Below are positions 8,927 to 17,763 of a DNA stretch of 64,000 nucleotides, in pieces (positions within the stretch are counted from its first letter, which is position 1; each line of letters starts with the position of its first letter). A program made the position numbers and the translations under genes. The notes under the pieces are model-generated. The model saw only the letters and a program-made list of their open reading frames with translations. It had not been told where the DNA came from and ran no database searches. Source of the DNA: JADGNF01 sp964582085 (GTDB lineage: Archaea > Thermoproteota > Bathyarchaeia > Bathyarchaeales > Bathycorpusculaceae). Location of the stretch: positions 1 through 64,000 of the forward strand of contig CAZOPV010000016.1 of NCBI GenBank assembly GCA_964582085.1, in the 5' to 3' direction.

Positions 8927-11422
8927 ATGAAAAATAGACAATTTGCAATTTTTATTTTGATCCTAATTGCATCAATGACAACTTCAGCAATATTCATTTC
9001 TGCGGTGACTGCACATACCCCGCCACAGAACATTCCAACCTTTGCATACTTGACTGCAGCGCCTAACCCTACAGGGGTTGGCCAACAAGTAATCATCTAC
9101 ATGTGGCTAGACAAAGCGCCGCCGACAGCTTCAGGTGCCTACGGTGACCGATGGAAAGATTTCACTCTAACCATAACAAAACCAGATGGGACAGCTGAAA
9201 TTCAGAAATTCACTTCCGACCCGGTTGGTTTCGCATGGTTCATGTACACTCCAACAGAAGTCGGTACCTACCAACTCAAATTTGACTTCCCAGGTCAAAC
9301 CTTGGAAGGGGAAAACCTCGACCCGTTCAACTTCTTCGGCGGAACAGAGTATATAGGTGACTACTATATGCCCAGCAGTAGCACAGCATCGTTCACAGTA
9401 CAACAAACACAGGTTATACCCTATCCCTCTGCTGAACACCCCGCCGGCTACTGGGATAGCCCCGTTAACCCAGAAAATCGTGAATGGCACTCATTTACCG
9501 GCAACTGGCTTGCAACCCCAATGAACCATGTCGCCGCATACACTGAAGGCCCGGAAACATCACATATACTCTGGACAAAACCATTAACATTCGGAGGTCT
9601 TGTTGGAGGCGAATTCGGCGATGCATCATACCATGACGGTGACGCTTACGAAGGTAAATGGTTCCCACCTGTGATAATTAACGGAGTACTTTTCTACGAT
9701 AAATACCCTTCAAACTTCAACATACCAGGATACTACGCAGTTGACTTGCGAACTGGCAAAGAAATCTACTATAACAACAACACCCGAATAAACTTTGGTC
9801 AAATATACTACTACAATACCCCCAATCAACATGGCGCTTTTGCTTATCTATGGACTGTTATCGGCGGCGGTTTCTTTGGGCCGCCAACAACCACTTGGGT
9901 CTGCTATGACGCCTTCTCAGGTGACAGATGGTACACTATCACGGACGCGCCTCCTGCACCTTTTTCGTTTGTCTCAACACCACAAATAACCTACGGCGTC
10001 GACGGCAGCATATTGATTCCTCAACTTGACGCCGTAAGCCACCGCTTAGCTCTATGGAATTCCTCAGCAATACCTGCATTATTAGGCGGAGCCACAGGCT
10101 CTAACTATTGGACATGGCGCCCCTACAACAAGGTAGTCGATGGCAAAACAGGTTACTCATGGAACGTTTCAATTCCTGCAGACGTCACTGGCAGCATAAG
10201 CTTTGTCTTCCCCGACAAAGTGATCATTTCCTCTGGATTAGGCATGGGAGGCACAGGTTTCACTTTTATCGAAACTATGAACTATACCATCTGGGCTTTA
10301 AGCATGAAACCAGGAGAACAAGGCAAACTACTTTGGAAACAAACATACAACCTACCTGCAGGAGCACCCAAAGGCGTGACCTTAAACATGGGTCCCGCAA
10401 GTGAAGAAGACGGTGTATTCACTATACGCTCTTCACAGACAATGCAGTGGTGGGGCTTTAGCCTCAACGACGGTCGCTATCTGTGGGGACCAACTGAACC
10501 TCAAGTTGCATGGGACAGCCTCGTCGGCACCCAAGGCTACATTGCCTACGGCAAACTGTACAGTGGTGGCTACGGAGGCATACTCTACTGCTACGATGTT
10601 AAAACAGGTAATCGACTTTGGACTTACAGGCTAGCTGACTCATACTACCTCGAAGCCAAATGGGGAGGAAACTACAACGTTGCCAACATGCTCTTTGCCG
10701 ACGGCAAGGTTTACCTGTTCTCAGGTGAACACTCACCAGACGACCCCAAAGAACGTGGCTCCCTACTACGTTGCGTTGATGCACAAACTGGGCAGGAACT
10801 CTGGACTTTTCCGTTCTATGATCCAAGCTGGGCAACAAATCCTGCCATCGCGGACGGCATACTAGTGCACTTCAATGCCTACGACAACCGTATCTACGCT
10901 TTTGGGAAAGGTCAATCTGCCACGACTGTTTCTGCACCGCAAACTGTAGTGCCAGCAGGCGCAGCAATCATGATAACAGGTACTATCACCGACCAATCTG
11001 CAGGCGCCAAAGGCACACCTGCAATTGCCGACGAAGACATGGGTGCATGGATGAAATACCTATATCTGCAGCAACCATGCCCCACAGACGCTCAAGGCGT
11101 CCCAGTGAAACTTAGCGCTGTAGACCAAAACGGCAACACCATCCCCATTGGCACCACAACAAGCGACATCTACGGCAATTACGCCATAACTTGGACGCCA
11201 CCTTCGGGTGGACAATTCAAAATAGTCGCATCCTTTGAAGGCACAAAATCGTACTGGCCGTCATCTGCTTCAACCACCTTAGGCGTCGCTGAATCAACCA
11301 CTGAGACAGAAGAACCAACAACAGCTTTCAGCATTGTCGACACGGTCATAATTTTGGCGGTTATCATTGCCATTTTGTTAGGCGTGATCAACTTAGTCTA
11401 CATTAAACAAATAAAGAAATAA
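8927..11422 (+). CDS. Membrane-anchored PQQ-type beta-propeller surface protein 3
   Basis: An 831-residue third paralogue. It has a signal peptide (1-28, ending AVTAHT), an N-terminal Ig-like domain (TAAPNPTGVGQQV), propeller blades (DLRTGKEIYY, DVKTGNRLW, DAQTGQELWTF), the AIADEDMGAWM element, a second Ig-like domain with SYWPSSASTTL, a Thr/Glu-rich linker and one C-terminal helix. The N-terminal HTPP stretch is shared with paralogue 2 and not with paralogue 1, so these two look more closely related. The role is unknown; surface attachment, a structural coat or redox work are all possible. Confidence 0.8.
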   Translation: MKNRQFAIFILILIASMTTSAIFISAVTAHTPPQNIPTFAYLTAAPNPTGVGQQVIIYMWLDKAPPTASGAYGDRWKDFTLTITKPDGTAEIQKFTSDPVGFAWFMYTPTEVGTYQLKFDFPGQTLEGENLDPFNFFGGTEYIGDYYMPSSSTASFTVQQTQVIPYPSAEHPAGYWDSPVNPENREWHSFTGNWLATPMNHVAAYTEGPETSHILWTKPLTFGGLVGGEFGDASYHDGDAYEGKWFPPVIINGVLFYDKYPSNFNIPGYYAVDLRTGKEIYYNNNTRINFGQIYYYNTPNQHGAFAYLWTVIGGGFFGPPTTTWVCYDAFSGDRWYTITDAPPAPFSFVSTPQITYGVDGSILIPQLDAVSHRLALWNSSAIPALLGGATGSNYWTWRPYNKVVDGKTGYSWNVSIPADVTGSISFVFPDKVIISSGLGMGGTGFTFIETMNYTIWALSMKPGEQGKLLWKQTYNLPAGAPKGVTLNMGPASEEDGVFTIRSSQTMQWWGFSLNDGRYLWGPTEPQVAWDSLVGTQGYIAYGKLYSGGYGGILYCYDVKTGNRLWTYRLADSYYLEAKWGGNYNVANMLFADGKVYLFSGEHSPDDPKERGSLLRCVDAQTGQELWTFPFYDPSWATNPAIADGILVHFNAYDNRIYAFGKGQSATTVSAPQTVVPAGAAIMITGTITDQSAGAKGTPAIADEDMGAWMKYLYLQQPCPTDAQGVPVKLSAVDQNGNTIPIGTTTSDIYGNYAITWTPPSGGQFKIVASFEGTKSYWPSSASTTLGVAESTTETEEPTTAFSIVDTVIILAVIIAILLGVINLVYIKQIKK

Positions 11423-11484
11423 CTAGTTTCATTTCCTCTTTTTCTTTTTATTGAATTTTTGTTAAGGGCCAAATTAAACGTCGC
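11423..11484. terminator. T-rich convergent spacer
   Basis: The spacer between the convergent genes holds several pyrimidine runs (CCTCTTTTTCTTTTTATTG). Archaeal transcription often ends at T-rich tracts without a hairpin, so this probably terminates the third propeller gene. Confidence 0.4.
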
Positions 11485-12888
11485 CTATTTTGAAGTTAAA
11501 AGTTTAAAACCTTGCTTAAGAACCTTCACTGGTCCATCGCGTCTAGTTTTCCACAGAATCCGTTTAGGTGACCTCGTGAATTCTTTGTGGAAGCGACGCT
11601 GAATTTCTAAGAGCTTTTTGAAGTCAAATTCGTCTGTTTTGGCGGCAAGCAAGAAGTCGTCCAGTTTGTCGTAGTTGCCACTTTGCAGAATTTCTTCGTA
11701 AAGGCTACTGTCTGGGTACGCAATGAAAATGTTAAATTGGCACAGATCAGGGTTAAGCTTCTTGGCAAATTTAAGTGTGACTTCCATGTCTTGTATGGTC
11801 TCGCCTGGGACGCCCAATATGAAACTACAGGCGATTTGTATGCCTTCTTTACGGCATAGCTTAAACGCTTGTTCCGTCTGCTTTAAACTGACATTTTTAT
11901 TGATTTTCTGTAAGATACGTGGAGAACCTGACTCTACACCAAACCAGATGGTTTTGCAACCGGCATCCCGCATTTTCACCAGAAGTTCACGCTGTATCAT
12001 ATCTGCTCGGGTGTCACAAATCCACTGAATATCCAGTTTCTCTTGCTTCATTAGTTCGCAGAGTTCCAATGTTTCCTTTTTTCGGATAGTAAAGTTGTCA
12101 TTTATGAAGTAGATGCCTTTAGAGCCGTAGTTATCCTTCAAGTATTTGATTTCGTCTATAACCCTTTTTGGACTAAAAAAGCGGCAGACCGGTCCCCACA
12201 TTTTACGTGTTTCACAGAAAGCACAGTTGAAGGGGCAGCCACGGATTATGCTCATAATGTCCACGGGTTCAACATTGAGGAACTCCATTTTCCTCTCATA
12301 CAACTCCATCGGCAGCAGATGACGCGCAGGAAATGGGATCTCATCTAGATTGCTGATGAATTGCGGCGCATTTTTCATTATTTTGCCACTCCCCTTGTAG
12401 GCAACTCCGGCGATTGAGTCAAGCGAACGTTTTTTCTCGCTTTCTACAAGGTATATCGCAAGCTCTACCATCGCTCGTTCCCCTTCTCCCATAATGACGT
12501 AGTCGATTTGGGGGTGCTGAAGCATACTATCGGGTACATAAGTAGGATGCCACCCACCGACCACAATCTTGCAGTCCGGTACAACTTCTTTAATGGCAGT
12601 AGCCGTTTCAACACACTTGTTGTAAGTGGAGGAACTGCACGTTATACCAACGATTTCAGGGTTAAGCTGCTTAACTAACTGTTTAACTTCATCGATGGGT
12701 TTTTTGAGCAAGTAGTTGTCGAGTACCTGAACTTGGAAACCTGCTTTTTCCAGCGCCGCAGCAACATAAGATAAACCTAAAGGCGGGAATTTTCTGCCAA
12801 GATACCAAGGCGCATTTTCAGATGGCGCAGTAGTCATCAACAAAATCAAATTAATGCTTCTCCTGTATGGTTGTTTCCCCGTTCCCAT
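11485..12888 (-). CDS. B12-binding radical SAM protein
   Basis: It has a cobalamin-binding N-terminal domain (FPPLGLSYVAAALEKAGF, then GGWHPTYVP and a GEGE motif) and a radical SAM domain with RGCPFNCAFC. Proteins of this class act on lipids, cofactors or natural products; the substrate here is not clear. The frame is open up to a start at 13062, but the first 58 residues resemble nothing in the family. A TATA-like CTTTATATG lies at about 12917-12925 on this strand, about 30 bases before the ATG at 12888 (MGTGKQ). I take that as a leaderless start; ATG at 12906 is the alternative. It is one of three such enzymes in this cobamide-rich region. Confidence 0.85.
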   Translation of the reverse strand: MGTGKQPYRRSINLILLMTTAPSENAPWYLGRKFPPLGLSYVAAALEKAGFQVQVLDNYLLKKPIDEVKQLVKQLNPEIVGITCSSSTYNKCVETATAIKEVVPDCKIVVGGWHPTYVPDSMLQHPQIDYVIMGEGERAMVELAIYLVESEKKRSLDSIAGVAYKGSGKIMKNAPQFISNLDEIPFPARHLLPMELYERKMEFLNVEPVDIMSIIRGCPFNCAFCETRKMWGPVCRFFSPKRVIDEIKYLKDNYGSKGIYFINDNFTIRKKETLELCELMKQEKLDIQWICDTRADMIQRELLVKMRDAGCKTIWFGVESGSPRILQKINKNVSLKQTEQAFKLCRKEGIQIACSFILGVPGETIQDMEVTLKFAKKLNPDLCQFNIFIAYPDSSLYEEILQSGNYDKLDDFLLAAKTDEFDFKKLLEIQRRFHKEFTRSPKRILWKTRRDGPVKVLKQGFKLLTSK

Positions 12889-13127
12889 AAAGTTAGTGAT
12901 ACTCATATTTGCCAACATATAAAGTGTTTCTTTGAATTTTCTGGGTGTAAACCGAAACAAAAATTGAATTGCATTGTCAGACAAGACGTTTACCAAAACA
13001 ACTGAACAACAAACGCCCCGCCTAAACCATTGACGTCTTTTCACTAAAGATCTTTCTAACAATAAACGAATTCAAATAAACTAACTGAGTTTGAAACTCG
13101 AATTTTTATAAAAATGCAAACTTAAGT

Positions 13128-14246
13128 TCACGTTAGTTTTCGGATTTTTTCCTTTAAAACCTCAACAAGTTTCAAGTTATCCGCTGCTGAACGCACTGTT
13201 AACCTGAAATAACTGCTGTCTAAACCAACAAACGTGCTGCAATCTCTGATGAGGAGACCCTCCTTACCTAACTCTTCCCTCAGTACAGTAGCAGTTAGTT
13301 TTGAATTTAAAATTTTCACCAGCAAAAAGTTGGTTTCAGACGGAAAAACCTTCAAACCTTCAATTTCGCTCAACATTTTGCTAAATGCTACCCTCTCCTT
13401 TGTTATGGTGTGCTTCGTGTTTTGAATGAAGTCGGAATCTTTGAAAGCCGCCAACGTTGCAAATCCAGCTAAACCATTAATGCTCCACGGCTGCCTTACA
13501 ATTTGCAATCTTTCTATGAGATCTTTAGCTGCTATGCCATAGCCGAAGCGTATGCCTGGCATGCCGTAGAATTTAGTTACTGACCTGATAACAAATAAGT
13601 TCTCATATTTCTTCACGTCGCCTACAAGGGTGTTCTCTTCGCCTTCAGCAGCAAATTCTATGTAATTTTCGTCTATGCTGAATATGACGCCTTTTTTGTG
13701 GCAGAAATCCACAAGCTCCAGCAAAACCTCTTTTTGATAGAGCCGCCCTGAAGGACTATGAGGGTTACATATGCAAACAATGCGGGTGTCTTCAGTTACT
13801 GCTTTTTTTACGTCTTCAATAATTAGGTCAAAGTTCGCTGGCAACTGCACATAAACTACTTCGCCACCCACACGCAACGTAGCTTTCTCATACTCAGTAA
13901 AAGAGGGCACAGGGATTACAGCTTTAAATTTTGGAGGTAAAATCTCGGTAATCATATATATTAGTTCTATAGACCCGTTACCCAAAATGACGTTGTCGGA
14001 GCATACACCGTGACCAACATATGCAGCTATTTCTGCCTGTAGTGCCACAGGGTTTGGGTCAGGATAAAACCTCATAAGTTTTGCATGCTGCCTCACGGCT
14101 TCCACAGCCTTTGGGGATGGCCCAAGAAAGTTAATTGGACCACTGAAGTCCAACACGTTTTCGAGGGGAATATCGTATTTTCTGCTAAAGCCCCAAACGT
14201 CACCGCCGTGGCTTACGAAGCGTTTCTGTTTACAGGGGTTTTCCAA
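13128..14246 (-). CDS. cobD: Threonine-phosphate decarboxylase CobD-like (HisC family)
   Basis: A fold-type I PLP enzyme of 372 residues. CobD makes (R)-1-amino-2-propanol phosphate from L-threonine phosphate, the arm that CbiB attaches. Supporting features are the N-terminal FVSHGGDVWGFSRKY, which matches the HGG opening of CobD proteins, ILGNGSIELIY, the CNPHSPSGR substrate loop, and the PLP lysine in SVTKFYGMPGIRFGYG. Histidinol-phosphate aminotransferase is the main alternative. The HGG start and the many cobamide genes nearby favour CobD. Its start overlaps the end of the upstream membrane-protein gene by 17 bases, so the two are probably co-transcribed. Confidence 0.8.
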   Translation of the reverse strand: MENPCKQKRFVSHGGDVWGFSRKYDIPLENVLDFSGPINFLGPSPKAVEAVRQHAKLMRFYPDPNPVALQAEIAAYVGHGVCSDNVILGNGSIELIYMITEILPPKFKAVIPVPSFTEYEKATLRVGGEVVYVQLPANFDLIIEDVKKAVTEDTRIVCICNPHSPSGRLYQKEVLLELVDFCHKKGVIFSIDENYIEFAAEGEENTLVGDVKKYENLFVIRSVTKFYGMPGIRFGYGIAAKDLIERLQIVRQPWSINGLAGFATLAAFKDSDFIQNTKHTITKERVAFSKMLSEIEGLKVFPSETNFLLVKILNSKLTATVLREELGKEGLLIRDCSTFVGLDSSYFRLTVRSAADNLKLVEVLKEKIRKLT

Positions 14247-14772
14247 TTTTGTTTTCCTCCATCAGGCGTATAATTTCTTTTTCCAGCTTCCATTGTGCCT
14301 TGAAGTGTGCGTTGTAGTTGTTTATAATTTTGTAGAGCCAGTAGACGCCGCCTACGCCTAAAGTAACTATCGTAATGAGGGCATATTTTTTTATCGGTAT
14401 TGTCTGAGGCATGAACATTCTTTCTGGAAGCACCTCTGAAAGAAATTCGTCTTGATGCCTTTCGTGCAAAAGTAAGTCTTTCGACAAAAAGTAGACAATT
14501 ATAAACACCGGAACGACTAGTATTATAGATGCTGCCCACGCTGTGGCGTTTCTGTCACGCGGTATCTCCAGGGTTTTTGGAAGTTTTTTTTCCTGAGCTT
14601 GAAGGGCTACCATGATTTGTTTTTCAAGTATTGTCTCACGTTGGAAGTGTATGTTTCGGCTTTCTATGAGGCGGTAGAACATGGGAAAAAAAGCAACGCC
14701 GAAAGTTACAATCGAAGCTAAGAACCACATAGAAAACCAAATAATTCTCTCTCTTGGCATGCTTTCTAGCAT
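14230..14772 (-). CDS. Membrane protein with a duplicated TM unit, function unknown
   Basis: I do not recognise the function. Within about 180 residues there are three hydrophobic helices. The first and third belong to a repeated unit: TFGVAFFPMFYRLIESRNIHF and TLGVGGVYWLYKIINNYNAHF are clearly related, each followed by a charged helix. This resembles the DUF4234 type of small archaeal membrane proteins. The frame is open to 14853, only 16 bases from the divergent gene. ATG at 14772, preceded by GAAAGAAG, leaves room for the shared TATA box and is my preferred start; ATG at 14760 is also possible. The 3' end overlaps cobD. Confidence 0.6.
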   Translation of the reverse strand: MLESMPRERIIWFSMWFLASIVTFGVAFFPMFYRLIESRNIHFQRETILEKQIMVALQAQEKKLPKTLEIPRDRNATAWAASIILVVPVFIIVYFLSKDLLLHERHQDEFLSEVLPERMFMPQTIPIKKYALITIVTLGVGGVYWLYKIINNYNAHFKAQWKLEKEIIRLMEENKIGKPL

Positions 14773-14833
14773 ATTCTTCTTTCCATGGTTCGCTAATTTT
14801 CCTTTTGCGATTGCTTGATAAAAGCCACAGCCA

Positions 14834-14847
14834 AAGTTTATAAAGTG
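14834..14847. promoter_or_regulatory. Shared bidirectional TATA element
   Basis: AGTTTATAAAGTG contains a nearly symmetric TTTATAAA. On the plus strand it lies about 27-33 bases before ATG 14870, as expected for a leaderless transcript. On the minus strand it would place a transcription start about 40 bases before ATG 14772. One element may therefore serve both divergent genes. Confidence 0.5.
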
Positions 14848-14869
14848 TTGCATTCAGCTTTTTAGCAAG

Positions 14870-15568
14870 ATGCAAACCGACTGTAAAATGATTTCCGTGG
14901 TTGTGCCTGTGTTTAATGAGGAACCGACTGTAGGTAACGTAATCGAACGTTTGAAAGCAGTTTTACAAAAAACAGGTTTAAACCATGAAATTATCGTAGT
15001 AGATGATTCTTCCATAGATAACTCGGTGGAAGTTGCCAAACGTCATCAGGTTTTAGTTTACAAGTTAAAGAGGCACATGGGCAAAGGCTATGCCTTAAGA
15101 GTGGGCTTTGCAAGGGTTACAGGCGACCTTGTGGTGACAATTGACTCTGACGGTTCTCACCGTCCTGAAGAGTTACCGAGATTACTCAAACCACTGTTGA
15201 GCGGTGAAGCGGATTTAGTTATTGGTTCAAGGTTTATGAATGCACATACGTTTTATGCGAAGCGAATTAATGCTGCTGGCAACCGCCTTTTTAACCTACT
15301 TATCCATTTTCTCATACAAAGTCCTATTACGGATTCTCAGTCAGGTTACCGTGTCATGACACGGCAAGTTTTGCAGCGTATGAAGTTATGGTCTGTGGAG
15401 TACGAGATTGAGTCTGAAATGCTAGTGAAAACCGCTAAAAGCAATTTTCGAATAAAGGAAGTGCCCATAAGTTTCATACAACGTACCTATGGCACGTCAC
15501 AGATAGATCCTTTGATTGATGGACTCAAAATTCTGCTGTCTATCATTTCAGCATATTTGAGGAGTTAG
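14870..15568 (+). CDS. Family 2 glycosyltransferase, dolichyl-phosphate sugar synthase type
   Basis: A 232-residue GT-A enzyme without the extra membrane domain seen in longer relatives. It has VVPVFNEEPTVGNVIERL, VDDSSIDNS, the DSDGSHRPEELPRLL metal/nucleotide motif, and a QSGYRVM segment typical of DPM1-like enzymes. Such enzymes move a sugar from a nucleotide to a polyprenyl phosphate for glycosylation of surface proteins. The start at 14870 fits a leaderless transcript from the TATA box at 14834-14847; ATG 14888 is an alternative. It leads a three-gene glycosyltransferase operon. Confidence 0.85.
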   Translation: MQTDCKMISVVVPVFNEEPTVGNVIERLKAVLQKTGLNHEIIVVDDSSIDNSVEVAKRHQVLVYKLKRHMGKGYALRVGFARVTGDLVVTIDSDGSHRPEELPRLLKPLLSGEADLVIGSRFMNAHTFYAKRINAAGNRLFNLLIHFLIQSPITDSQSGYRVMTRQVLQRMKLWSVEYEIESEMLVKTAKSNFRIKEVPISFIQRTYGTSQIDPLIDGLKILLSIISAYLRS

Positions 15569-15571
15569 ACA

Positions 15572-16573
15572 ATGGCAAGTGAGGAGTTGCCCAAAGTTTC
15601 AATAATTGTTGCCGCAAGGAACAGCGCAGCCACTGTTGGCGATTGCTTGCAAGCTCTTTTTGAGCAGAATTATCCCCCGAGGTATTTTGAGATTTTATTT
15701 ATGGATGGTTGCTCCACAGACGATACGGTTAAAATTGCAGAGCGTTTTCCTGCCCAAGTTTTTTCATTGCCTTTGAATGCGGCAGCGGCTTACAATTATG
15801 CCTTAAAACTTGCACGTTTTCCTGTGGTAGGCTTCGTGGACGCTGATGCCAAAGTGGAACGCGACTGGTTGCGCAAGTTGGTGGTGCATTTAGGTGAACC
15901 CAATGTAGCAGGGGTAAGTGGAGGGATCGAGACGTGGAATTTTGAGAATTTATGGGCACGTAGCATAGGTTACGAGCTAAAGATGCGTTACAGTCGGGTA
16001 GGCGCGTATACCGGCCGTATCGCTACTATGAATTTGTTACTCAAAAGAAATGTGATCGAAGAGGTGGGCGGTTGGGATGAAACTCTGCCCAGTCAGTATG
16101 ATACAGACTTTGGCTTTCGTCTAAGCCAAAGAGGTTACAAAATTGCTTACGTACCTGAGGCGAAATGTTTCCATTTGCATCGTGAAAGTTTGAGTGCGTA
16201 TTGGCGGCAGCAACTACAATATGGCAAAAACACAGTACGGTTATACTTTAAACATTCACGTTTGGCACGAGGTGATGAAATCACTGATTTTGGAATGAAC
16301 CTTCAACCCGCGTTATTTTTGATTATTTTTAGTTTTGCAATCTTGGGTGTTTGGGATATGTTGCGCGTGTTGTGGTTGGTTTCAGCTGGGTTGTTTGTGC
16401 TTATTTTTGTTTATTTTGTGATTTCTGCAGTCCGTGTATCTTTGAAGTTTAGAGATTGGTCGGCAATGCGGTTGCTGGTTTTGTATTTTGTGCGGGCATT
16501 TGCTTGGATTTCAGGTGCCGCGCTAACAGCGTTTAAATTTTTACGCGACAAATTGGGGCTGAATAAACGGTGA
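15572..16573 (+). CDS. Family 2 glycosyltransferase with C-terminal membrane segments
   Basis: A 333-residue protein. The N-terminal GT-A domain has VSIIVAARNSAATVGDCLQAL, the DGCSTDDTV motif, DADAKVERDW and GGWDETLPSQYDTDFGFRL. Two or three hydrophobic helices follow from about residue 245 to 320. The GGWDE...D.. pattern is that of polysaccharide or exopolysaccharide transferases that work at the membrane. It starts three bases after the preceding gene and its stop overlaps the next gene's GTG start (GTGA), so the three are translationally linked. Donor and acceptor are unknown. Confidence 0.85.
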   Translation: MASEELPKVSIIVAARNSAATVGDCLQALFEQNYPPRYFEILFMDGCSTDDTVKIAERFPAQVFSLPLNAAAAYNYALKLARFPVVGFVDADAKVERDWLRKLVVHLGEPNVAGVSGGIETWNFENLWARSIGYELKMRYSRVGAYTGRIATMNLLLKRNVIEEVGGWDETLPSQYDTDFGFRLSQRGYKIAYVPEAKCFHLHRESLSAYWRQQLQYGKNTVRLYFKHSRLARGDEITDFGMNLQPALFLIIFSFAILGVWDMLRVLWLVSAGLFVLIFVYFVISAVRVSLKFRDWSAMRLLVLYFVRAFAWISGAALTAFKFLRDKLGLNKR

Positions 16574-17763
16574 CGAAGATTTGTTTTATTTCTCCTGAGT
16601 ATTTGCCCTTGTCAGGTGGCACAGGCGCATACGTTTACTATTTATCTAAGGAACTCATGAAGAACAACTATGATGTTTGTATTGTAACAGGGTACATGCA
16701 AACTGGCGATGTCAAAGTTAACCGGCAATGCAACGTTTTCTTCCTTAAGATTCCCAAAACGCCAATCGTAAAATCGTTTATGTTTGCAGCTTCCAGTATG
16801 CGCAAACTGCGTAAAGTGCAGGAGATCACAGGGATCAATTTGATACATGTGAATTTGCCCTTAGTTCCAAATTTTGCGGTACCTCAAGACTTTGGACGGC
16901 CATTGGTTTCGACAGTGCATTCAACATGGAAAGGAGAGGCTGACGCCATCCGTAGTGAACCGTACAGTCGGTTGAACTCAAATGAGAGGTTTATGGTAAG
17001 TTTCAATTGGTTTTTGAGACTTTTTGAGACAAAGATGATGGAGCGGTCACGTAAAATCATTGCAGTAAGTGATTTCACCCGTCGTGAACTTGTAAACTAC
17101 TACGGCATTAAAGAGAATAAAATTCGTGTCATACACAACGGCGTAGACACAGTTAAGTTTAAACCGGCCATTGACAAACAGAAAATCAGGGCTGAACTGG
17201 GTTTTCATCCCGATGACATAGCCATACTTTCAGTTGGTCGCTTGTATGCTCGCAAAGGCTTGTTTACTCTCATTGAAAGCATACCTCACGTGGTTCGTAA
17301 ATTCCCCAAGGTCAAGTTTGTCATTTCTGGGAAGGGGCAAAGCAGCGAAATGAAGAAGCTAGTAGCACATGCCCGACTGCTTGGCGTGAAAGAACACATA
17401 GTTTTCACAGGTTACTATCCTGACAGCAAGTTACCTCGATTATATCAGGCGGCGGATATTTTTGCTTTCTCCACATTCTATGAACATCATCCATTTGCGG
17501 TGTTGGAGGCGCTGTCTACAGGGTTACCTGTGGTGACCAATCGTGTAGGCGGTATACCTGAGACGATAACCGACGGTAAAAATGGTCTTCTCTGTGAACC
17601 TTTCAACTCCGAGCAGTTTTCTGAGCGTATTTTGTATTTTTTGGAACATCCTGCAGAGGCCCAAGAGATTGGGCGTTTGGCGCGGAAAACTATCAAAGAA
17701 CGATTTGACTGGCGTGTACTCGTTAAGAAAACCCTGGCAGTCTATGAAGAGGTTCTCAGTTAG
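16570..17763 (+). CDS. Family 4 glycosyltransferase (GT-B)
   Basis: A 397-residue GT-B enzyme. The N-terminal domain has SPEYLPLSGGTGAYVYYLSKEL, and the C-terminal GT1/GT4 domain has VGRLYARKGLFTLIESI and the E-X7-E motif EHHPFAVLE followed by GLPVVTNRVGGIPE. It probably adds a sugar from a nucleotide donor to a lipid-linked or surface glycan. The GTG start overlaps the preceding stop by four bases. It is the last gene of this glycosyltransferase operon and converges with the DUF362 gene, overlapping its end by four bases. Confidence 0.88.
   Translation: MTKICFISPEYLPLSGGTGAYVYYLSKELMKNNYDVCIVTGYMQTGDVKVNRQCNVFFLKIPKTPIVKSFMFAASSMRKLRKVQEITGINLIHVNLPLVPNFAVPQDFGRPLVSTVHSTWKGEADAIRSEPYSRLNSNERFMVSFNWFLRLFETKMMERSRKIIAVSDFTRRELVNYYGIKENKIRVIHNGVDTVKFKPAIDKQKIRAELGFHPDDIAILSVGRLYARKGLFTLIESIPHVVRKFPKVKFVISGKGQSSEMKKLVAHARLLGVKEHIVFTGYYPDSKLPRLYQAADIFAFSTFYEHHPFAVLEALSTGLPVVTNRVGGIPETITDGKNGLLCEPFNSEQFSERILYFLEHPAEAQEIGRLARKTIKERFDWRVLVKKTLAVYEEVLS

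Noticed and set aside
3409..11422. Calling the three propellers PQQ-dependent alcohol dehydrogenases
   Set aside because: The blade repeats alone do not show PQQ binding, and I could not see the disulfide or metal-binding residues of such enzymes.
14213..14539. A 108-residue minus-strand frame overlapping the membrane protein and cobD
   Set aside because: It lies in another frame of the duplicated-helix membrane gene, whose frame explains the hydrophobic pattern; this one is a shadow.
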